A stretch of 64,000 nt of DNA from Hippophae tibetana. Its lineage: Eukaryota > Streptophyta > Magnoliopsida > Rosales > Elaeagnaceae. Position numbers and translations under genes: made by a program. Below are positions 20,708 through 29,450 of this stretch, one piece after another. A model generated the notes under the pieces. That model searched no databases and was not told where the DNA came from. It saw nothing but the letters and a program-made list of their open reading frames with translations. The stretch covers positions 37,112,001 through 37,176,000 of the forward strand of contig CM072812.1 in the NCBI GenBank assembly GCA_037013495.1. Reading direction: 5' to 3'. Within the stretch, counting starts at the first letter, position 1. Every line of letters begins with the position of its first letter.

Positions 20708-21606
20708 CAAGAGTACTTTTGTTTCAAAATAATGTTCCAATAATTTTTTGGTCGGATGTTGTTCTCACCGCAACATATTTAATTAATAGATTTCCAAGTG
20801 CCAATTTGAATTTCAAAAGCCCACTAGAAATCCTCTACCAAGAAAAACTCAATATCTATCATTTAAGAGTATTTGGATGTACATGTTATGTGCACAAAAA
20901 TAAACAACACAAGTTAGATTATACATCAATCAAAGCTATTTTCTTGGGGTATTCATCTCAAAAAAAGGGTTATAAATGCTATGATCCGATTAACAAAAAA
21001 CATTACATTTCAAGAGATGTGACATTCCAAGAAAATGAGCCATATTACAAAACACTAGAAAAGGAGACTAATAACCAAGAGGAACCAAATGAATTTACAT
21101 TTCCATTTTTTTATTCTGAAGAAGGAAATATAGTAGTAGAAAATGAAAATGAAATAATCAATGAGAATGAAGAGGAAGAAACTTCTCAAAGTAAGGGGGA
21201 AGATGGTACTACCGAAATAATACCATTGAGAAGGTCTAATCGGACTCCACAACCTACAACTAGATTACGGGATTTTGTAACATATGAGGTAAAATATCCT
21301 ATCCAAAATTATTTATCTTATGAAAATATAACACCACAATATAGGACTTATTTGACCTCAATTTCCAAAGAAAATGAGCCAAATAACTATGAGGAAGCAA
21401 TAAGCCAACTGGTATGGTGCAAAGAAATGGAAGAAGAACTTCGAGCACTTGAAAAAAATGAAACATGGGTAGTCGTACAACTACCCGAAGGAAAGAAACC
21501 CGTAGGATGCAAATGGGTCTATAAGATTAAGTTTAATAGTGATGGTACTATTGAAAGGTACAAAGCACGATTAGTGCAAAAGGTTACACTCAAACCTATG
21601 GTGTAG
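20671..21606 (+). CDS. Copia-A integrase C-terminus and start of reverse transcriptase
   Basis: Starts at SERKNRHLLE, which contains the integrase catalytic Glu, and runs through the copia-specific C-terminal region (RVFGCTCYVH, AIFLGYSSQKKGYKCY), an acidic linker and the first reverse transcriptase block (WVYKIKFNSDGTIERYKARLV). Frame is lost at about 21573, where the usual GTGGCAAAAGG reads GTGCAAAAGG, a likely one-base deletion. Upstream continuity is lost through the A-run near 20605. The real product would be one polyprotein with the flanking frames. Confidence 0.9.
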   Translation: MSERKNRHLLEVTRVLLFQNNVPIIFWSDVVLTATYLINRFPSANLNFKSPLEILYQEKLNIYHLRVFGCTCYVHKNKQHKLDYTSIKAIFLGYSSQKKGYKCYDPINKKHYISRDVTFQENEPYYKTLEKETNNQEEPNEFTFPFFYSEEGNIVVENENEIINENEEEETSQSKGEDGTTEIIPLRRSNRTPQPTTRLRDFVTYEVKYPIQNYLSYENITPQYRTYLTSISKENEPNNYEEAISQLVWCKEMEEELRALEKNETWVVVQLPEGKKPVGCKWVYKIKFNSDGTIERYKARLVQKVTLKPMV

Positions 21607-21629
21607 ATTATCAAGAAACATTTGCACCC

Positions 21630-22934
21630 GTGGCCAAAATGAATACCGTTAGGATTTTACTTTCCATAGCGGTAAACCAAAATTGGACCTTACATCAAAT
21701 GGATGTCAAGAATGCTTTTCTCCAAGGAACACTTGAAGAAGAGGTATATATGACGCTTCCACCTGGTCATAAAAAAGAAAACAATTCTAGTCTAGTGTGT
21801 AGGTTAAAAAAATCTATTTACGGACTAAAGCAATCTCCACGAGCATGGTATGAAAAACTAAGCTCTTATTTAATTTCTTGTGATTTTAAAATTAGTAATG
21901 CCGATCACTCATTATTTTCCAAAAATTATGGTACATTCACAACCATAATTCTAGTATATGTAGATGATATAATAATTACCGGAAATAATTTGGAAGAAAT
22001 TAAAAAAGTGAAAATGAAATTAAAGGAGAATTTTGATATCAAAGACTTAGGTTTATTAAAATATTTTCTAGGAATAGAAATAGCACATTCACCCAAGGGA
22101 CTCTTTATTTCACAAAGCAAATATACACTTGACCTATTGAAAGAAACTGGTAAATTAGGGAGTAAACCAGCATCTACACCAATAGATAGTAAATGCAAAT
22201 TTAATATTGAGGATGGCGAACCCTTAGAAGACATAAGCCAATTTCAAAGACTTGTAGGAAAATTAATTTATTTAACGGTAACCCGACTAGACATTTCTTT
22301 TTCAGTAAGCCAAATTAGTAAATTTATGCATACACCTAGAACACCACATTTAGAGGCTATACATAGAATTTTAAAATATTTAAAAGGGACACCTAGTAAA
22401 GGAATTCTCATGAAACGTAATAATTCTAATGAAGTGTGTGGCTACTCCGATGCAGATTGGGCTGGTAGCTTTGATAGAAAATCAACCACTGGTTTTTGCA
22501 CGTTTGTAGGCGGAAATTTAGTCACATGGAAAAGCAAGAAACAAAATGTTGTGGCACGATCAAGTGCCGAGGCAGAATATCGAGCCATGGCATCAACCTC
22601 AAGCGAGCTAACTTGGATCAAACAACTTCTTTTGGATATCAGAATTAAAATTCAAGAACCAATGAAGATTTTTTGTGATAACCAAGCGGCGCGACATATA
22701 GCATCAAATCCGGTGTTTCACGAGAGAACAAAACACATCGAAGTGGATTGCCACTTCATTCGAGAAAAAATTCAAGCAAAGGAAATTGAAACTCCATTTG
22801 TGAGAAGCAAAAAACAATTGGCAGACATCTTCACCAAAGGTTTAGATTTAAAATCATTTGAAGAAAATTTAAGCAAGTTAGCGTTGACCGATATCTACAC
22901 ACCTAACTTGAGGGGGAGTGTTGAGAATAATTAG
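21630..22934 (+). CDS. Copia-A reverse transcriptase and RNase H
   Basis: 434 residues. Reverse transcriptase carries the catalytic VYVDDIIITG motif, preceded by the YGLKQSPRAWYEKL block and followed by FLGIEIAHS. RNase H follows with its acidic residues in GYSDADWAG, SSAEAEYRAM, FCDNQAA and the RTKHIEVDCHF block. The frame is intact to a stop just inside the 3' LTR, past DIYTPNLRG, the usual end of plant copia pol. The enzyme copies genomic RNA to cDNA in the particle. Confidence 0.95.
   Translation: MAKMNTVRILLSIAVNQNWTLHQMDVKNAFLQGTLEEEVYMTLPPGHKKENNSSLVCRLKKSIYGLKQSPRAWYEKLSSYLISCDFKISNADHSLFSKNYGTFTTIILVYVDDIIITGNNLEEIKKVKMKLKENFDIKDLGLLKYFLGIEIAHSPKGLFISQSKYTLDLLKETGKLGSKPASTPIDSKCKFNIEDGEPLEDISQFQRLVGKLIYLTVTRLDISFSVSQISKFMHTPRTPHLEAIHRILKYLKGTPSKGILMKRNNSNEVCGYSDADWAGSFDRKSTTGFCTFVGGNLVTWKSKKQNVVARSSAEAEYRAMASTSSELTWIKQLLLDIRIKIQEPMKIFCDNQAARHIASNPVFHERTKHIEVDCHFIREKIQAKEIETPFVRSKKQLADIFTKGLDLKSFEENLSKLALTDIYTPNLRGSVENN
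22911..22918 (+). other. Copia-A polypurine tract
   Basis: AGGGGGAG directly before the 3' LTR start TGTTGAG. Confidence 0.9.
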
Positions 22935-23157
22935 TTTAATAACGGCTAATTAGTAACGGCTAGTTTAATAACGGCTAGTTTAGTAACGGCTAATTAGTAA
23001 CGGCTAGTTTAATAACGGCTAGTTTAATAACACCTAGTTTAGTAACGGCTAGTTTAATAACGGCTAGTTTCTTCATTGCAATATATAAATATAACATTAG
23101 ACATTAAGCCAAAATCAATTCAATAACTCTCTCAACAAAAATCAAAGAAAATCAACA
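22919..23157 (+). repeat. Copia-A 3' LTR
   Basis: 239 bp. It carries the same TAACGG array (22940-23075, eight exact cores) and a TATA box at 23082. The order of array units differs from the 5' LTR, showing that the array gains and loses units. Confidence 0.95.
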
Positions 23158-23604
23158 AATATTCTCAATTTTTGGCTCAAAATCTCAATTTCTCAGTTTC
23201 AATTTACGATTGACAGTTTTTGAGATTATATTATATAACGAATATTGCTATGATTTTTTTCACTGATTTTGTAACTAGTATGGATCGAATATTTGAATTG
23301 GTTTGATTGTGAATATTGTTACAGTGGATTACGATGCAAGTTGACGCTGGACGAAGATGGTGCATGAATAGTGGAACCAATTACAAGCATGTGGGCAGTT
23401 ATTTCATATGTAGGGATAATTTGATAAAATATCAATTAATGTAACGTTAAAACTATGAGTTTTGGGTCTTATAATTGCTACTTTTGAAAAAATGAATATT
23501 TGCTCGTGCTATTTACCCTACTCTTTCTACAAAATGAGCTACCTAATTTTCATTGAGACCGAAACATTCGGGCTTTGGACCAAATTTAAGCAAAGCGCGC
23601 TTAA
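23158..23604. other. Intergenic sequence downstream of the monooxygenase pseudogene
   Basis: No gene. It continues the pre-insertion sequence left of Copia-A and runs to the stop codon of the monooxygenase remnant. Its left part may be non-coding debris of the gypsy-like element. Confidence 0.4.
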
Positions 23605-23985
23605 CTAGATCATATCTCTATAGGGAAGTTCCCCACAATCAAAATTGGTACCACTAAAAATCCTATTGTAAAGGGATTTATAAAATATGACATCCCTTGA
23701 GAATTTCATCCACCATGTAGACCCTCCTAGTTGTATCAAGCCTGATAAAGATGAGCCAATAATAAAAAAAGTAACCCTCCACCTCCTTTCTTCAACATAA
23801 GCTGCTAATGTTCTATCCACTTCTCTTGGAAAAACACACCCATTTTTGTATAAACATTGCTCCAATCTTCCTACTTAAAATCATTGCATCTTCTAGTGCT
23901 GAATGATCTCCTTGTCCTAAATCAGGTGTCATTGGGTGCATAGCATCACCAGCCACTGTGATGTTGTGTTTGTTTAAAGTCCCAA
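23605..23985 (-). pseudogene. FAD-dependent monooxygenase, C-terminal exon part
   Basis: Minus-strand reading gives HNITVAGDAMHPMTPDLGQG then SALEDAMILSRKIG. This is the conserved FAD-contacting GD-x-H-P block of plant aromatic-ring-hydroxylase-like monooxygenases (Arabidopsis MO1/CTF2 type, PF01494). Downstream is the family C-terminus with AAYVEERRWR, GGSTWWMKF and NFDCGEL before a stop at 23605. A one-base frame change lies near 23850-23865, between the ALEDAMILSRKIG and the FPREVDRTLAAYVEERR parts. The coding sequence is cut at 23986 by Copia-B and resumes at 29285. Members oxidise small aromatic or terpenoid substrates using NAD(P)H and FAD. The substrate here is unknown. Confidence 0.85.
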
Positions 23986-23986
23986 A

Positions 23987-24186
23987 AGTTAAATATATTG
24001 AAAATGTATTTATTAATCTTAATTACAATAAATGATAATACAAATATACATACAGGAAAATAGGAATCTGCTTTTTAGGAAAAGTGCTTTTAAGAAAAGT
24101 ATATTAATTGTATACAACTAATATACAGCTGATAAAGTATATTAGTTATACACAACTAATATACCACTAATAATAATTTATTAACA
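23987..24186 (-). repeat. Copia-B 3' LTR
   Basis: 200 bp with repeated TATACAACTAATATAC-type strings. It is longer than the 5' LTR because it retains extra copies of that string. A polypurine tract (GAGGGGGAGTG on the minus strand) lies at 24187-24197. Confidence 0.9.
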
Positions 24187-24193
24187 CTCCCCC

Positions 24194-26020
24194 TCAAGTT
24201 GGCGCATAGGTATCGATAATGTCCAATTTGCTTAATGAACCATATAATGCCTTCTTAGAAACTTCTTTGGTAAGCATATCTGCAAGTTGCTCTTCAGTGG
24301 GAACAAAAGGAAAACTAATCAGTTTGGCATCTAGCTTTTCTTTTATAAAGTGACGATCAACCTCTACATGCTTAGTGCGATCATGTTGTACTGGATTTTG
24401 TGATATATCAATGGCTGCCTGATTGTCGCAATACAATTGCATAGTATTTTTGAGTTCGAAACCCAAATCAGATAACAAAGTTCTTATCCATAGTAATTCA
24501 CAAACCCCATGAGCCATACCTCTATACTCGGCCTCAGCACTAGATCGCGCCACCACTTTTTGTTTCTTACTTTTCCATGTAACTAAATTTCCACCCACAA
24601 AGGTGAAATAACCCGATGTTGACTTTCTATCTGTAATACTTCCTACCCAATCTGCATCTGTGAAGCCACAGACTTCAAGATGATTGTTATGTTTAGAGAA
24701 CATTACTCCTCTTCCTGAAGCCGATTTCAAATACCTTAAAATTCTCAAAATAGCATTCATGTGGTTCTCACTTAGGTTATGCATGAACTGACTCACCACA
24801 CTTACTGCATATGCAACATCTGGTCTAGTATGAGCCAAGTAAATCAAACGCCCAACCAATCTCTGATAGCGAGCTCGATCAGTTGGTATCTGATCTGGAT
24901 ACTCTGCTAAACAATGGTTTTGCTCAATAGAAGTGTCAATAGGTTTGCAATCCAACATACTTGTCTCTGTTAGCAGATCAATAATGTACTTCCTTTGACA
25001 CAGATATATTCCTTCTCTTCCCCTAGCTACCTCAATTCCTAAGAAGTACTTTAGTTCACCTAAGTCCTTCATCTCGAATTCAGAGGCTAGCTGTCTTTGT
25101 AATTTATCCATCTCAACAGTATCATCACCAATGATTACCATATCATTAACATAAATTATTAGGGATGTTACCTTCCCTCGTTGATGTTTGAGAAATAGAG
25201 TGTGGTCTGAATTACTCTGTCTGTAACCAACCTTTTGCATGAACTGTGAGAATCTTCCAAACCAGGTTCGAGGGGATTGCTTGAGACCATACAAAGACTT
25301 CCTCATTTTGCATACAAAATTACCAAGAGAATCAACTACATACCCAGGTGGAACACTCATGTACACTTCCTCGGCTAATTCTCCATGAAGAAACACATTC
25401 TTGACATCAAATTGCCGTAGTGGCAAGTTTAGATTAGCGACAAGTGAGAGCAAAACCCGAATGGTGTTCATTTTGGAAACAGGAGAAAAGGTCTCATCGT
25501 AGTCTACACCATACGTTTGAGTAAACCATTTTCCTACAAGACGAGCTTTATACCGATTTACAGATCCATCACCATTATGTTTTACAGTAAACACCCATCG
25601 ATAACCAACTGCCTTTTTTCCTTGTGGTAGTGGCACCAGTTGCCAAGTATCATTCTTCTGTAACGCCTTCATCTCTTCAGCCATTGCCTTTCTCCATATT
25701 GGATCTCCTAACGCATCCTGCACTTTGTTAGGTACTGATACACCAGATATTTGATTCATAAATGATTCATATGACTTAGATAATCTTTTAGTGGACATGT
25801 AATTGGCTACTGGGTATTTTGATTTTGCATAAATATTTGGTTCATACCTTTTGGCTGGTTGACCTCGAGTAGACCTTTTGGGTAACACATATTGTCCAAC
25901 ATTAGACTCAATGTTATTAGTATCAGTGGGTGTACATACCTCATATGAGTGACCTTCAGTATCAGGGAGTTGTTGATCATGGGTAGGAGTAATGCCTGAG
26001 GGAACAGTTGTGTCTTCCAC
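24194..26020 (-). CDS. Copia-B reverse transcriptase and RNase H
   Basis: 608 residues, uninterrupted. The early part holds the linker with RSTRGQPAKRYEP, then the reverse transcriptase entry block WRKAMAEEMKALQKNDTW, YKARLVGKWF, YGLKQSPRTWF and the catalytic IYVNDMVIIGD. The usual YVDD is YVND here, replacing the first catalytic Asp with Asn, so polymerase activity is likely lost. RNase H follows with FTDADWVGS, SSAEAEYRGM, YCDNQAAID and RTKHVEVDRHF. The end (DIIDTYAPT) is the usual copia pol terminus beside the polypurine tract. It is in the same frame as 26563-26099 but separated by a TAG. Confidence 0.95.
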   Translation of the reverse strand: MEDTTVPSGITPTHDQQLPDTEGHSYEVCTPTDTNNIESNVGQYVLPKRSTRGQPAKRYEPNIYAKSKYPVANYMSTKRLSKSYESFMNQISGVSVPNKVQDALGDPIWRKAMAEEMKALQKNDTWQLVPLPQGKKAVGYRWVFTVKHNGDGSVNRYKARLVGKWFTQTYGVDYDETFSPVSKMNTIRVLLSLVANLNLPLRQFDVKNVFLHGELAEEVYMSVPPGYVVDSLGNFVCKMRKSLYGLKQSPRTWFGRFSQFMQKVGYRQSNSDHTLFLKHQRGKVTSLIIYVNDMVIIGDDTVEMDKLQRQLASEFEMKDLGELKYFLGIEVARGREGIYLCQRKYIIDLLTETSMLDCKPIDTSIEQNHCLAEYPDQIPTDRARYQRLVGRLIYLAHTRPDVAYAVSVVSQFMHNLSENHMNAILRILRYLKSASGRGVMFSKHNNHLEVCGFTDADWVGSITDRKSTSGYFTFVGGNLVTWKSKKQKVVARSSAEAEYRGMAHGVCELLWIRTLLSDLGFELKNTMQLYCDNQAAIDISQNPVQHDRTKHVEVDRHFIKEKLDAKLISFPFVPTEEQLADMLTKEVSKKALYGSLSKLDIIDTYAPT

Positions 26021-26098
26021 TTCATTTGCTGTAAGCGAATTTGGTGCTTGACTACTTAGAGCATCTGCTTCTGCAATGACTGGTGATTCTTCTAATGC

Positions 26099-26563
26099 CT
26101 ACCCCTCACCATGATACAGTTCTTCGACATATGTATTCTCCCCCTGACGAGCAGTATCAGGTGAGGAAAAATAACTCGTGTCCTCAAAGAAGGTAACATC
26201 CATAGTGACATAATACTTTCTGGTTGGTGGATGGAAGCACTTGTACCCTTTTTGATAACTTCCATAACCAACAAACACACACTTAATTGCCCGATCATCT
26301 AATTTAGACCTTTGATTTTTAGGAACATGCACAAAAAAAACACAACCAAATACACGGGTAGGAAGATTATGGAAGGATGATAAGGAGACATAAGATACGA
26401 GAATTTGGAATGGGATTTTTCCGTTAAGGACACTAGACGGGAGATGATTGATGAGATGGGCGGAAGCTTGTACAACATCACCCCAAAGGTTTTTTGGCAT
26501 ATAAGCACTAAATAAGAGTGCACGAGCCATATCAAGTAAATGACGATTTTTTCTTTCAGACAC
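26099..26563 (-). CDS. Copia-B integrase C-terminal part
   Basis: Begins at SERKNRHLLD with the integrase catalytic Glu, then NLWGDVVQASAHLINHLPS, RVFGCVFFVH and KCVFVGYGSYQKGYKCFHP, the copia integrase C-terminal signature. It ends at an in-frame TAG just before the reverse transcriptase frame, which continues in the same phase, so a single nonsense change separates them. Confidence 0.9.
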   Translation of the reverse strand: MSERKNRHLLDMARALLFSAYMPKNLWGDVVQASAHLINHLPSSVLNGKIPFQILVSYVSLSSFHNLPTRVFGCVFFVHVPKNQRSKLDDRAIKCVFVGYGSYQKGYKCFHPPTRKYYVTMDVTFFEDTSYFSSPDTARQGENTYVEELYHGEG

Positions 26564-26642
26564 TCCATTTTGTTCCGGTGTTTGCGGACAAGTAGTTTGG
26601 TGAATAATCCCATGTGTTTTGAAAAAATCTTAAAAAACATGA

Positions 26643-26987
26643 TTAACATATCCCCCCCATTGTCAGAACGGAGGATCCGAATGATGCCATTGTATTGTGT
26701 ATGAACGAGGCTATGAAAATTTTGAAAAACTGAAAAACTTCATCTTTTGTTCTAAGAAGAGAGATCCACGATAACCTTGTACAATCATCGATAAACGAAA
26801 CAAAATATCTCATACCCGATATAGTGGGCTCTTTAGATGGTCCCCAAACATCAGAATGAATTAATTCAAAAGGAATAGTACTTTTATTAGAAATACTAGG
26901 AGAATAAGTAATACGATGGCTCTTGGCCAAAACACAAGTCTCACAATGTAAAACAGTCTCACTAACACCAATAAATAAAGTGGGCAT
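26643..26987 (-). CDS. Copia-B integrase core
   Basis: Contains the second half of the HHCC domain (CETCVLAKSHR), the first catalytic region IHSDVWGPS and FIDDCTRLSWI. The second catalytic Asp region appears as SVLTMGG, out of frame; the G-run at about 26654-26660 and neighbouring changes shift frames around RSDNGG. The C-terminal part continues at 26563-26099. Confidence 0.85.
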   Translation of the reverse strand: MPTLFIGVSETVLHCETCVLAKSHRITYSPSISNKSTIPFELIHSDVWGPSKEPTISGMRYFVSFIDDCTRLSWISLLRTKDEVFQFFKIFIASFIHNTMASFGSSVLTMGGIC

Positions 26988-27547
26988 GGTTTTTTTTTCA
27001 TAAGACTAAAAGATGGATACCCTAAGCGGCGATGCCACAACCAAATTTCACTTAGCTTATCGGAACTAGAAGTCAATGCAGTGCGTGCCCGTGCTCCTGG
27101 TTTCTCCCCTCCGTAGTTCTGATCTAAACGGAACAACCTGCCCCTCAGATACCCTCGACCAATTATTTCCCTGGTAAGAAGGTTCTGAAAAATCACATAC
27201 ATAGGATAAAATGTTATAGAACATTTAGACTCAATATTTAATTGTGGGAAAGATATTAAGTGATGAGATAAGTCAGGTACATATAAAACATTATGGAGCT
27301 GTAAAGATGGAGTGATATGAACTGACCCCTTTCCTAAGACAGGAAAGGCCTCACCATTAGCATTTATAACATAAGACACTGGTGGGGGAGATAACTGATT
27401 AAAATAAGATTTATCATAGTTCATATGATCAGATGCACCAGAATCAATAATCCAAGTATTAGACCCAACAGAGTGAAAAACATTTAAGGTCATACCAATC
27501 TTACCACGACCAGCTATTGAAGCTGTAGGGATACCTCCACATTCCAT
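26861..27547 (-). CDS. Copia-B protease and GAG-pre-integrase
   Basis: Carries the aspartic protease active site WIIDSGASDHM, the LHNVLYVPDLSHHLISF block and the pre-integrase IWLWHRRLGYPSFSLMKK with its zinc-binding His residues. The frame then slips at an A/T homopolymer near 26988-26998 into 26987-26643. Upstream, a zinc knuckle CSYCNEHGHLREIC is encoded at 27660-27703 in an adjoining frame. Confidence 0.9.
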   Translation of the reverse strand: MECGGIPTASIAGRGKIGMTLNVFHSVGSNTWIIDSGASDHMNYDKSYFNQLSPPPVSYVINANGEAFPVLGKGSVHITPSLQLHNVLYVPDLSHHLISFPQLNIESKCSITFYPMYVIFQNLLTREIIGRGYLRGRLFRLDQNYGGEKPGARARTALTSSSDKLSEIWLWHRRLGYPSFSLMKKKPCPLYLLVLVRLFYIVRLVFWPRAIVLLILLVFLIKVLFLLN

Positions 27548-27659
27548 AGGATGATTCTATCCATAGTAGTCTGGTTCTTGGACAATTTGCACTGCAGCTG
27601 CTTTTGCTTTAGAACGATACCCATGTTGTCATTTTGGTTTCAAGTGTGGATATAGTTTC

Positions 27660-27703
27660 CAACAAATCTCACGAAGATGCCCATGTTCATTGCAATAAGA
27701 GCA
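27660..27703 (-). other. Copia-B gag zinc knuckle
   Basis: CSYCNEHGHLREIC, an intact C-x2-C-x4-H-x4-C nucleocapsid motif, between the gag capsid frame and the protease frame. Confidence 0.85.
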
Positions 27704-27742
27704 GTGAGAATGATGGCGATTGGGAAAGTCTGGTGGAGGTCC

Positions 27743-28450
27743 CTACTGATGTAGTGGAACTGAATTTTGCTGCTGGAGAAAAGGTGCCTTTGATTTGGCT
27801 TGAATGGCTAAACTTGATACCTCAACTTGTGCCTGATGAAGACTTTCCTGTTGAGATTCGCCTTTACGAATGTATGTAAAGGTAGTAGTCAAGCTTGGAG
27901 GGTCTGACATTCGAAGCAATTCGCCTTTAGCACCATTATGTTTGGTATCAAGGCCTCTTAAAAAGGCATGTACTCGGTCAAGCTCCTTCTCCTTCTGGTA
28001 CCACAGAAGATATTCTGGATTTTTAATTTTGCATGGGCGTTTTTGATCAATTTCAGCCCATACATTTTTCAGCTTGGTAAAAAATAGAGATACTGGTTGC
28101 CTATTCTGCTGCATGCCAGCAACTTTGCACATGAGTTCATGAACTTGAATCAAGTCAGACTCATTTGTATAAAGATCGCTTAAGGTATTCCATATGGACT
28201 CCGCAGTTTCACATTCCCACCTAGTATAAGCTTCTATATCATCTTGGCTAGGAGCCCTGATTGATCCAGATACATATCCCATCTTATGCATCCCACGAAG
28301 ATAAACAGACATAACTTTTTTCCACGTTCGAAAATTTGTACCATTAAGTTTAGTTCCCTTGAAAGAACCAATTTCTGAACTTTTAACAGAAACTTCAAAT
28401 TTTGAAACTTCATTAATTTTGGAAACTTGATGTTGTCTTGAATCTTCCAT
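27743..28450 (-). CDS. Copia-B gag, capsid-like domain
   Basis: 235 residues starting just downstream of the repeat-rich leader. It contains LNGTNFRTWKKVMSVYLRG, the plant copia gag signature, then the AESIWNTLSDLYTN and VSLFFTKLKNVWAEIDQ blocks of the UBN2-type capsid, and LRGLDTKHNGAKGELL. The frame is lost before the zinc knuckle at 27660-27703. The product would form the particle shell. Confidence 0.9.
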   Translation of the reverse strand: MEDSRQHQVSKINEVSKFEVSVKSSEIGSFKGTKLNGTNFRTWKKVMSVYLRGMHKMGYVSGSIRAPSQDDIEAYTRWECETAESIWNTLSDLYTNESDLIQVHELMCKVAGMQQNRQPVSLFFTKLKNVWAEIDQKRPCKIKNPEYLLWYQKEKELDRVHAFLRGLDTKHNGAKGELLRMSDPPSLTTTFTYIRKGESQQESLHQAQVEVSSLAIQAKSKAPFLQQQNSVPLHQ

Positions 28451-28490
28451 TGAAATAATAATATAGTGTGCAGCGGAATTTTTTTTTTTT

Positions 28491-28638
28491 TGGGCCGGGT
28501 TAGACTAAGTGGGTTGTCTAGCTGATGGGCTTGGACTAAGACAGATTGGGCCGGGTTGGACTGATGGGCCGGGTTGGACTAAGTGGGTTGTCTAGCTGAT
28601 GGGCTTGGACTAAGACAGATTGGGTCCGGTTGGGCTGA
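28491..28638 (-). repeat. Two tandem 74-bp units in the Copia-B leader
   Basis: TGGGCCGGGTT, GACTAAGTGGG, TTGTCTAGCTGATGGGC and CTAAGACAGATT repeat at 28491 and 28565 with few changes, between the primer binding site and gag. Confidence 0.85.
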
Positions 28639-28753
28639 CGGGTCGGGTTGGGCTGATGGGTAGGGCAAGCCGGATTAAAAGAAACTAAAGGCTGAAAAAA
28701 TTTAGAGAACTGCGGACACACAAAAGAGAACTGTGGACTCACAAAGTCATGCA

Positions 28754-28950
28754 GGAGCTATTCGGAAGCTGGACGGCGCAGTGTAGGAGCTGCTGCGCGA
28801 GCTGGATGGCGCAGGGCTGGAGCTGCTGTGCAGACTGAACGGTGCAGGGTTGGAGCTGCTGCGCGTGCTAGACGGCGTAGGGTTGGAGCTGTTGCGCGAG
28901 CTGAACGACGCAGTGCTGAAGCTGCTGCGCGAGCTGGACGGTGCAGGGCT
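28754..28950 (-). repeat. 33-bp GC-rich minisatellite in the Copia-B leader
   Basis: GGAGCTGCTGCGCGAGCTGG-type units start at about 28754, 28786, 28819, 28852, 28885 and 28918, with an exact 33-bp period from 28786. Because 33 is divisible by three, an 11-residue Ala/Arg-rich repeat stays open on the minus strand (28988-28758) and Leu/Arg-rich repeats on the plus strand. I regard these frames as by-products. Confidence 0.9.
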
Positions 28951-29103
28951 GAACAGTGCAATGAACGGCGCGAGAAGATTAATGGCACTGATACTGACGG
29001 CGGCGCTGCTCAGATTAATGGCACTGACGTTGACGGCGGTGCTCCTGTATAGGCGACGCTGCTCAGAAACTCAAAAACCGGTAAAAAAAAATTATTTTCT
29101 TTC

Positions 29104-29117
29104 CTACTTTGATACCA
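29104..29117 (-). other. Copia-B primer binding site
   Basis: TGGTATCAAAGTAG on the minus strand directly after the 5' LTR, similar to the initiator tRNA-Met-complementary site. Confidence 0.8.
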
Positions 29118-29279
29118 AGTTAAATATACTGAAAATATATTTATTAATCTTAATTACAATAAATGATAATACAAGTATAAATCCAGAAAAATAGAAAAAA
29201 GTGTTTTTAAGAAAAATATATTAATTGTACAGCTGATAAAGTATACAACTAATATAACACTAATAATAATTTATTAACA
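29118..29279 (-). repeat. Copia-B 5' LTR
   Basis: 162 bp. It matches the 3' LTR but lacks about 38 bp, probably through loss between the short TATACAACTAATATAC-type repeats. Confidence 0.9.
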
Positions 29280-29284
29280 CCAAA

Positions 29285-29450
29285 TGCCAGTTTCCAAAAA
29301 TATCTAAACATTAATTCATCCATCTCATTGTTGAAAGATCAGAATGCTAAGCAATTTGTATATATATTTCAAGCAAATCCTTGGCTAGATTCTCAATTAT
29401 TTCTCTTTGTATTTCTTTAGAGTCTGATTCCAAGTCTGAACCTGCAAAAC
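29285..29450 (-). pseudogene. FAD-dependent monooxygenase, upstream exon part
   Basis: Minus strand: a probable splice acceptor (CTGCAG at about 29451-29456), then sequence reading SDLESDSKEIQREIIENLAK, an in-frame TAG, HSDLSTMRWMN, a one-base frame change, and MFRYFWKLAFG, where Copia-B is inserted. The reading continues across the insertion into TLNKHNITVAGDAMHP. The order and content match the region before the GD-x-H-P block in plant MO1/CTF2-type monooxygenases. Exons for the N-terminal NAD(P)H/FAD Rossmann domain are not visible upstream to about 30.6 kb, so the locus looks like a truncated, decayed gene. Confidence 0.75.

Larger units (their letters stand above)
18421..23157 (+). mobile_element. 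Copia-A, near-complete Ty1/copia retrotransposon
   Basis: A 4,737-bp element with LTRs 18421-18672 and 22919-23157, both TG...CA, flanked by a perfect 5-bp target duplication AATAT (18416-18420 and 23158-23162). A primer binding site, gag, protease, integrase, reverse transcriptase and RNase H follow in the Ty1/copia order, then a polypurine tract. Outside the tandem motifs the LTRs differ at only a few positions, so it is a recent insertion. The polyprotein is broken by a gag stop and at least three frame changes, so this copy appears inactive as read. Confidence 0.95.
23987..29279 (-). mobile_element. Copia-B, minus-strand Ty1/copia inserted in a gene
   Basis: A 5,293-bp element with 3' LTR 23987-24186 and 5' LTR 29118-29279, both starting TGTTAATAAATT on the minus strand, flanked by CCAAA target duplications (23982-23986 and 29280-29284). 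It carries a primer binding site, a long GC-rich leader, gag, protease, integrase, reverse transcriptase and RNase H. Removing the element and one CCAAA rejoins an open exon, so the insertion point is exact. The polyprotein has frame changes and at least one stop, so this copy is probably inactive. Confidence 0.95.

Noticed and set aside
28758..29194. Ala/Arg-rich and Leu-rich open frames on both strands over the 33-bp repeat
   Set aside because: They arise because the repeat unit is a multiple of three and GC-rich. They lie in the non-coding leader of Copia-B and match no family.
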